From contig NZ_CP113929.1 in assembly GCF_029392075.1 (NCBI RefSeq), forward strand, positions 1,302,001 through 1,366,000: DNA of 64,000 nucleotides, in the 5' to 3' direction. Below the pieces are notes generated by a model. It had not been told where the DNA came from. It worked only from the letters and a program-made list of their open reading frames with translations, and did no database searches. This document shows positions 59,146 through 64,000 of this stretch, piece by piece (positions within the stretch are counted from its first letter, which is position 1; every line of letters starts with the position of its first letter). The translations under genes and the position numbers were made by a program. Source of the DNA: Bifidobacterium sp. ESL0704. Its GTDB lineage: Bacteria; Actinomycetota; Actinomycetes; Actinomycetales; Bifidobacteriaceae.

Positions 59146-59183
59146 AAGAACCGCAAGGCCATGGTTGCGACATTGCGGTTCTT
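59146..59183 (-). terminator. Hairpin after ugpA
   Basis: An 11-bp perfect inverted repeat (59146-59156 with 59173-59183) begins 16 bases after the ugpA stop on the minus strand. Only a weak TTCTTAG tail follows. Confidence 0.65.
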
Positions 59184-59198
59184 GACGTTTGTGGCCAA

Positions 59199-60629
59199 TC
59201 ACCAAAGCCATTCGTCCGGTTCGATGCCCTGCGGACCCACGAATTCGCCATTGGGAACGTAGCTGGGTTTGCCCTGATCCTCCAAGACCGCATCACCGTA
59301 GAAGACGACATCGTGGCCAAAGGTCCAGTCTCCGTGGATGGTCACGGAATTGGCGGCCGCCAGCGAAGGGATGGCGTACGGGAAGCGGTCATTGAAATCC
59401 TTGATATTGCGATAATATTGCGAATCCAGCGTGACGTCGGGGAAAATGTAGTTGCCGTCCTCCATTTCGTAGGAATCGGTCAGATGGAACCGGTCCGAAC
59501 GCATGATGAACAGGTCATCGGTGGTTTTCACCGGCAGGAAGCGCATGCGGTCGACCTGCACGCAAATCGCACCGTCGAAAAGGCCGACTGCCGCGCCCAT
59601 GGCGGTTTCCAGCTGTACCACTTTTGTGCTGGCAGGATCGGTGGGATCCACGGTTTTGTAATTGCGGATGATCGGCAAGGGCAGAACGCCGTTATGCTGT
59701 TCCAACGTGGCCTTCAGCACATCGATGCGCACCCAGATGCTGTTCGTATTGAAATAGGGGTGGCGATCGATATCCTCCGCAGCCTCCCTGTCATCGGGGT
59801 GGACCTGCGTCATTTCGCGCAAGACGAGACGGCCGGACTTTTTGTCGCGTACGAGATGGCCGCCCTTGCGATCCGCATAGGTGCGGTTGGCCACCTCTAC
59901 CATGAACGGCGCACCGGTGTTCTCGAAATACTGGGCAAGGGTACGCGAGGGACGCGCGCCCAGATTGTCGGAATTGGATATGAACAGGTATTCAAAGCCC
60001 TTGTCGGCCAGAATGTCCAAGAGACCGGATTCCCAGATGGTGGAGAACAAGTCGCCGTGGCCAGGCGGGCACCATTCCAATTCCGGATTTTCCGAGAATT
60101 CCACGGGTTTGCCGGTCGCTACGTCGATTTTTGGCTCCCGATGCTGCACGATCTGCGTAGGAATGTCTTCCTGTTGGAAATCCTTGTTCTGTTCAAGGGC
60201 CTCTATGGTGTCAGCGGAGGTACGGAACGAGTTCATCATAGTCAATGGCAGCGGGACGTTGAGGCGCCTTCGGGCCGTGACCACCTGACCCATGATAATG
60301 TCGATGAAACGCATCGGCCGCGCCTTGTGACGACGGACCGGAAGCAACGACTTCGCCTTGTCAAGCCCCATCGAGGTGCCGAGCCCGCCATTGAGCTTGA
60401 GGAACGCGGTTTTGGCGAAAGCATGGACAGCCTTGTCATGGTCGATGGTCTTATAGACATCGTGGAAACTTGGGACATCGCGCAAAGGTTCTACGTCATC
60501 CTCGCGAATCCAGCTGCTGGCATCGTTGTGCCGCCACTCGTCATAGAGCCTTTTGAATTGTGCAACAGCCACATCGCTCATGTGCGCCTCACGCATCTTT
60601 TGCGCCGAAGCTTCGAAGGCGTCTTCCAA
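59199..60629 (-). CDS. ugpA: UTP-glucose-1-phosphate uridylyltransferase, eukaryotic type
   Basis: A 476-residue UDPGP-family enzyme making UDP-glucose from UTP and glucose 1-phosphate, needed in bifidobacterial Leloir-type use of galactose and lacto-N-biose and for wall glycans. Signatures: KLNGGLGTSMGLDKAKSLLPV (UTP loop), PLTMMNSFRTSADT, EWCPPGHGDLF, NSDNLGARPS and AVGLFDGAICVQVDRMRFLPVKTT. I start at the TTG at 60629 because AAAGAGG precedes it by 6 bases and the reading (EDAFEASAQKMREA) fits the family as I remember it; an ATG at 60668 is possible. It overlaps the small upstream gene. Confidence 0.92.
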   Translation of the reverse strand: MEDAFEASAQKMREAHMSDVAVAQFKRLYDEWRHNDASSWIREDDVEPLRDVPSFHDVYKTIDHDKAVHAFAKTAFLKLNGGLGTSMGLDKAKSLLPVRRHKARPMRFIDIIMGQVVTARRRLNVPLPLTMMNSFRTSADTIEALEQNKDFQQEDIPTQIVQHREPKIDVATGKPVEFSENPELEWCPPGHGDLFSTIWESGLLDILADKGFEYLFISNSDNLGARPSRTLAQYFENTGAPFMVEVANRTYADRKGGHLVRDKKSGRLVLREMTQVHPDDREAAEDIDRHPYFNTNSIWVRIDVLKATLEQHNGVLPLPIIRNYKTVDPTDPASTKVVQLETAMGAAVGLFDGAICVQVDRMRFLPVKTTDDLFIMRSDRFHLTDSYEMEDGNYIFPDVTLDSQYYRNIKDFNDRFPYAIPSLAAANSVTIHGDWTFGHDVVFYGDAVLEDQGKPSYVPNGEFVGPQGIEPDEWLW

Positions 60630-60898
60630 ACCGCACCTCTTTCGTAGTTGTGTTTCTTCTTGCTCCATCGGTCGAGCCCGAAGCTGCAACCGATACACAT
60701 AGCTTTCAACTGTACTAGCTTTTTTGAAAGCTCGCTGGGCACCAAGGCTCTGAAACGTAAATGAACAGTAAAAATGTTCGGTTTATACTTCCGATACGCC
60801 CGCCCAAAGTTCATTTCATGTTTTATTGTGTCAAGTGCATCTTGCTTCGATTCCGCTCCAAAAACCCATTCGAGGTACACGACATTCGAGGAAGCCAT
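60578..60898 (-). CDS. Unrecognised 106-residue protein overlapping ugpA
   Basis: An ORF of 106 codons with an excellent ribosome-binding site (GGAGG, 8 bases before the ATG at 60898). Its last 52 bases overlap the 5' end of ugpA in another frame, and its TGA overlaps an internal ugpA ATG. The product starts ASSNVVYLEWVFGAE and contains alternating strand-like and helical stretches (QDALDTIKHEMNFG, NIFTVHLRF, ELSKKLVQL), ending very basic (RRKRCVRRT). I know no family. The Shine-Dalgarno and protein-like composition argue that it is real; the overlap argues caution. Confidence 0.5.
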   Translation of the reverse strand: MASSNVVYLEWVFGAESKQDALDTIKHEMNFGRAYRKYKPNIFTVHLRFRALVPSELSKKLVQLKAMCIGCSFGLDRWSKKKHNYERGAVWKTPSKLRRKRCVRRT

Positions 60899-61056
60899 CG
60901 CGTGTTCCTCCAACACCGTCCACGCCGAGAACTTTGCCGCCCGATTCGGCTTTGAGCCTTCGGTGGAACGCCCATGGCAGACCGTCTTGCCCGGCAATGC
61001 TACGATAACGAATTATCGGAAACGACGGATGCGTCAGCCAATCTAAGAGAGCCATC

Positions 61057-62294
61057 ATGAACGAGTCGGAAGAGTCTGCCAAAGAAATGAACACATCGGA
61101 GTCCGGGCGGCAGGTTCGCGGCAAGCTGCTGATGGTGTGCATGCCGTATCAGGGGCATATCAACCCTACGCTGGGCACGGTTCGCGCGCTGGTAGCCGAC
61201 GGGTGGGATGTCACTTATGTCTGCGACCCGCGATGGAAGCGGCAGGTTCGGCGCTCAGGGCGACGTTCGTGCCATATGACGGTTATTCGGCCGATCCCGG
61301 CAGATTCGAACGTACGATCCAGGCGCCTGAAAAAGCCGACAACACGGTGTTGCGGCTGGGACGTAAGTCGCGTTTCGACGCGTTCCTGTATGAGGGCCTG
61401 CTGGTTTCGGGTAAGGCGCTGGCGGATACACTGGAGCTTCCTTCGATTCGCCTGTATTCGACGTTCTGCTACAATCGCGACATTCTCGACCGGCTGGCCG
61501 GCGCCAGCAGAGGGCTTCATCTGACGTCGGTGCTGCGCAGCAAGAGATTCCTGCGCCTGATGTCATCGAGCACACGGCGCAGAGGGTTGATGGAAACCGA
61601 GGATTTCATCAGCGAGATGGTCGACAACCCGCCGACGCTCACCTACACCTACACGTCGCGTTCCTTCCAGATCGACGGCGATTCCTTCCCGCAGGAGCAC
61701 TACCGGTTCATCGGCCCTTCCCTGGATGGCAGAGAAGACCAGAAGCCGAGCGACGACTTGGCCAAGGTTTTGGCGCACAATTCCGGCAAGCCGATCGTCT
61801 ATGCCTCGCTCGGCACCATTTTCAATACGTTCCTGCCGTTCTACCGTGCCGTGGTCGGCGCGTTCGCCGGCAAAGACGTCACTGTCATCCTCTCCGTCGG
61901 CCATCATTTCGAGCGTGGCAAGCTGGGCGAGGTCCCCGGCAATATCCATATCTACGAATCGGTGGAACAGCTTTCCGTGCTGCGCCGAGCCTCAGTGTTT
62001 CTGACCCATGGCGGCATGAACAGCGTCAACGAAGCGCTGTATTACGGAGTGCCGCTGGTAGTGGTGCCGATGGCGGATGACCAGCCGACGGTCGCGGCGC
62101 GGGTCGCGGAGCTGGGCTTGGGGGTCAGCCTTGACAAGCAGTCGATTTCTGCGCAATCCCTGCGTGAGGCCACGATGAAAGTCATGACCGACAAAGCAAT
62201 CGCCGCCAGTGTCAAGACGATGAGCCGCGACATGCATGAAGCCGGCGGCAACGCACGAATCGTCAAGGACCTTGACCAACTATTGGCGCGATGA
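61057..62294 (+). pseudogene. GT1/MGT-type glycosyltransferase, frameshifted
   Basis: The reading KLLMVCMPYQGHINPTLG opens a macrolide-glycosyltransferase-like protein in one frame (from the ATG at 61057) up to about 61245; the rest (ATFVPYDGYS... to the stop at 62294) continues in the minus-one frame. Joined, they give a normal ~412-residue GT1 enzyme with VYASLGTIFN and HGGMNSVNEALYYGVPLVVVPMADDQ, the UDP-sugar binding region. One missing base near 61245-61255 explains the shift. Such enzymes glycosylate small acceptors or lipids. It may be a decayed gene, a sequencing error or a slippage product. Confidence 0.82.
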
Positions 62295-62331
62295 CTTGAG
62301 CCCTGTCGAACCGTTAGGGGAAGGAGCTGTC

Positions 62332-62841
62332 ATGAGCATGGCCGTCATTGAAGCGTGACCGGTCCGGTCAGACGCGCCGTACGTCCTGCAGGGCGACGGG
62401 AAGACCTACCGACTGAACAAGAACGTGCTCGGTGCGGCGATGGAAGCTGACCGGGAGGTCTCCGACGCGAGCCGTACCATCGGCACAGGCGAGGCGGCGC
62501 GGATCCTCGGGGTATCGCGCAAGACCGTGCAGCGCATGCTTGACGCCGACGCCATCCCCTACCGGCGCAACGGCGAAGGAGGCAACCGCATGATGCGCCA
62601 GGCCGACGTCATCAGCTACGCCGAGACCATGCAATCCGAGCGGAGGACCGCGCTGGACGACCTGCGCGACCAGGCCGAAGACATGGGCCTCTACGACAAC
62701 AACCCGGAAACCGTCACCGACACGATACACCGCATGGTACAACGCAAGAAACACCCGCCCCGCACAATACGCGAACAATATCAAGGACTACGGAACGCTA
62801 GGCTTTCAACATCCACTAAACGACTTAAAAATCACCGATAA
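62332..62841 (+). pseudogene. Helix-turn-helix (excisionase-type) regulator/antitoxin with early stop
   Basis: The ATG at 62332 has a strong AAGGAG 6 bases upstream, but codon 9 is TGA (62356-62358). After it the same frame stays open to 62841 and carries an excisionase-family DNA-binding domain, TIGTGEAARILGVSRKTVQRMLDADAIPYRR, followed by RMMRQADVISYAETMQ. Translation could restart at GTG 62425. Proteins of this kind are often antitoxins next to a PIN toxin, but none follows. The last ~20 residues look unrelated and coincide with the drop in GC content, which suggests a truncated 3' end. Confidence 0.75.
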
Positions 62842-63193
62842 AAGGAATTGGATAATTACAGATTAACTTTCAGGAAGCCTAAACTATTCATCTGCTGTTG
62901 TAAATAACCTGGCGCTAATTCACCATATCTTTAAGAGACGAATCAGATAATTATACTGGATGGTGTCAGGCAATTCTATCATCTGCTGTACTCCTTCCTA
63001 AACAGTTACAGGCGATAAAAGACTTTTACAAAGGATGGATTTTCTCAGTCTCGACGGTTCGAAACACATTGATTTTCAGAATATGTCGGATATTAGGTAT
63101 ACAGATTCACTACTCTACTCCAAAACGTAGTCCGTACAAGCCATTCTTTATAATTTGCATCAATATCTATGGGAGGTTTCGGGAAGGGAAACT
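62842..63193. other. AT-rich spacer before the DUF262 gene
   Basis: About 350 bases, clearly richer in A and T than the rest of the window, with no ORF of note. TCATCTGCTGT occurs twice, 90 bases apart (62889, 62979). TATAAT at 63149-63154 is a consensus -10 box, 40 bases before the next start, though the -35 region is weak. It appears to be the left edge of imported DNA. Confidence 0.6.
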
Positions 63194-64000
63194 ATGACAG
63201 AGCAGTCATCAGATAAAATCTGTATGAAGTCCATACAGGATTTAAACTACGGCAATGAGGGACACGCCTATCATTTTGTGGTGCCTAGTTACCAGAGAGG
63301 ATATCGTTGGGCCAAATCGGAAATATTTGCGCTCATGGATGATCTGAGTCAATATTTCAAAGGCAGTGATCAACGATATTGCTTGCAACCCATAGCTGTT
63401 CGCCGAATCGACGATGAGACCTACGAGGTCATTGACGGACAGCAACGGCTCACCACGCTGTACATCCTGGGGCAATACTGTGATCCCACAAATCGCGGCG
63501 CAAAATACACGCTTCAATATGTCACAAGAAGTCAAAGTCAGGAATTTTTACAATCACTGAACACTGACGGCGCGACACGAAAGCAACTGAAACAGGACAA
63601 TCCGGATTTCTATTTTATGTCAAATGCCTTCGATTGTATTAGCACTTGGGTCCAGAACCACAATAAGAACAAGATGGATCTTTGCAACTTTTGGCATGCT
63701 GTGGTCAAAAACGTCACTGTTATTTGGTACGAAGTGCCGTCCAAAACGGATCCGATTGACCTTTTTCGAAAAATCAATGAGGGAAAAATTCCGCTGACCA
63801 ATGCAGAACTTATCAAAGCATTGTTACTCAGCAACCAAGAAATCAACAATCGCCGTGAAGCCACTGCTGTTGCCCTGGAGTGGGATAATATCGAGCAGCG
63901 ACTGCAGAATGATGAATTCTGGTACTTTCTGATAAACGATGACCGTAACTCTTATCCAACACGTATAGATCTGATTTTTGATATTTGGGCTAAGGCCGCC
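63194..64000 (+). CDS. DUF262-domain protein, C-terminus beyond the window
   Basis: An ORF open from the ATG at 63194 to the window edge, 269 codons. It has the two DUF262 motifs: PSYQRGYRW at residues 31-39 and DGQQRLTTL at 81-89, followed by DLFRKINEGKIPLTNAELIKALLL. DUF262 (ParB/sulfiredoxin-like fold, often with DUF1524 HNH nuclease) is found in GmrSD type IV restriction enzymes and other phage-defence proteins. GGGAAGGGAAACT precedes the ATG. The low GC content and decayed neighbours suggest a transferred defence island that continues to the right. Confidence 0.85.
   Translation, partial: MTEQSSDKICMKSIQDLNYGNEGHAYHFVVPSYQRGYRWAKSEIFALMDDLSQYFKGSDQRYCLQPIAVRRIDDETYEVIDGQQRLTTLYILGQYCDPTNRGAKYTLQYVTRSQSQEFLQSLNTDGATRKQLKQDNPDFYFMSNAFDCISTWVQNHNKNKMDLCNFWHAVVKNVTVIWYEVPSKTDPIDLFRKINEGKIPLTNAELIKALLLSNQEINNRREATAVALEWDNIEQRLQNDEFWYFLINDDRNSYPTRIDLIFDIWAKAA

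Noticed and set aside
61230..61260. Programmed minus-one frameshift in the glycosyltransferase
   Set aside because: No slippery heptamer followed by a stable stem is evident, and the family does not use frameshifting; a single-base loss is simpler.
62356..62358. TGA read as selenocysteine
   Set aside because: No selenocysteine insertion element is visible and the gene type is not a known selenoprotein; a nonsense mutation is more likely.

Overview
The window reads as a chromosomal segment of a high-GC actinobacterium, most likely Bifidobacterium or a close relative. Pointers are RbpA, a GarA/OdhI-type FHA protein beside an FtsR-type MerR regulator, fused PafBC, HelY, GuaB3, an Rv3235-like protein, paired DUF881 proteins around a small basic protein, and a eukaryotic-type UDP-glucose pyrophosphorylase. 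This is judged by family recognition and gene order; no database search was possible. Most of the window is compact core genome. The last ~1.7 kb is different: decayed genes, then AT-rich DNA.

Layout. 1-10.2 kb: start of an SRAP/YedK-like gene, an FMN split-barrel protein, a DMT transporter, a membrane-anchored Ser/Asn/Gly-rich protein, tRNA-Ala(GGC), an S10 serine carboxypeptidase, a YdcF-like membrane protein, a histidine phosphatase, a CorA-like channel and a solute-binding lipoprotein. 10.5-21.2 kb: leuS, then comEA-comEC-holA-tsaE-tsaB-rimI-tsaD, joining DNA uptake, the clamp-loader delta subunit and the tRNA t6A machinery. 21.3-30.6 kb: tRNA-Asn(GTT), an OatA-like acyltransferase, 3-methyladenine glycosylase I, an M23-like protein with an altered active site, a lipoprotein, icd, guaB3 and an Rv3235-like gene. 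30.6-43.4 kb: fadD, def, a heterodimeric ABC exporter, then the translation/lipid block rpsB-tsf-pyrH-frr-cdsA-rlmN.

43.7-52.6 kb: hisF-hisI-lgt-rpe-hisE-hisG-pgsA-DUF881-sbp-DUF881-garA-ftsR and a small membrane protein. Compared with the mycobacterial order this lacks the trp genes between hisI and lgt, and gcvH before garA. 53.2-60.9 kb, minus strand: rbpA, helY, a single-span membrane protein, fused pafBC, ugpA, and a small unrecognised gene that overlaps ugpA. 61-64 kb: a frameshifted GT1 glycosyltransferase, a helix-turn-helix gene broken by an early stop, and an AT-rich segment carrying a DUF262 protein cut by the window edge.

The most unusual signal lies between genes. Five intergenic spaces carry long perfect or near-perfect inverted repeats. 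In three of them (10.3, 43.5 and 52.8 kb) a core is repeated within the locus but not shared with the other loci. The whole-gene calls are strong. Promoters, some start codons and the meaning of the palindromes are inference. No CRISPR array, rRNA, insertion sequence or integrase was seen.
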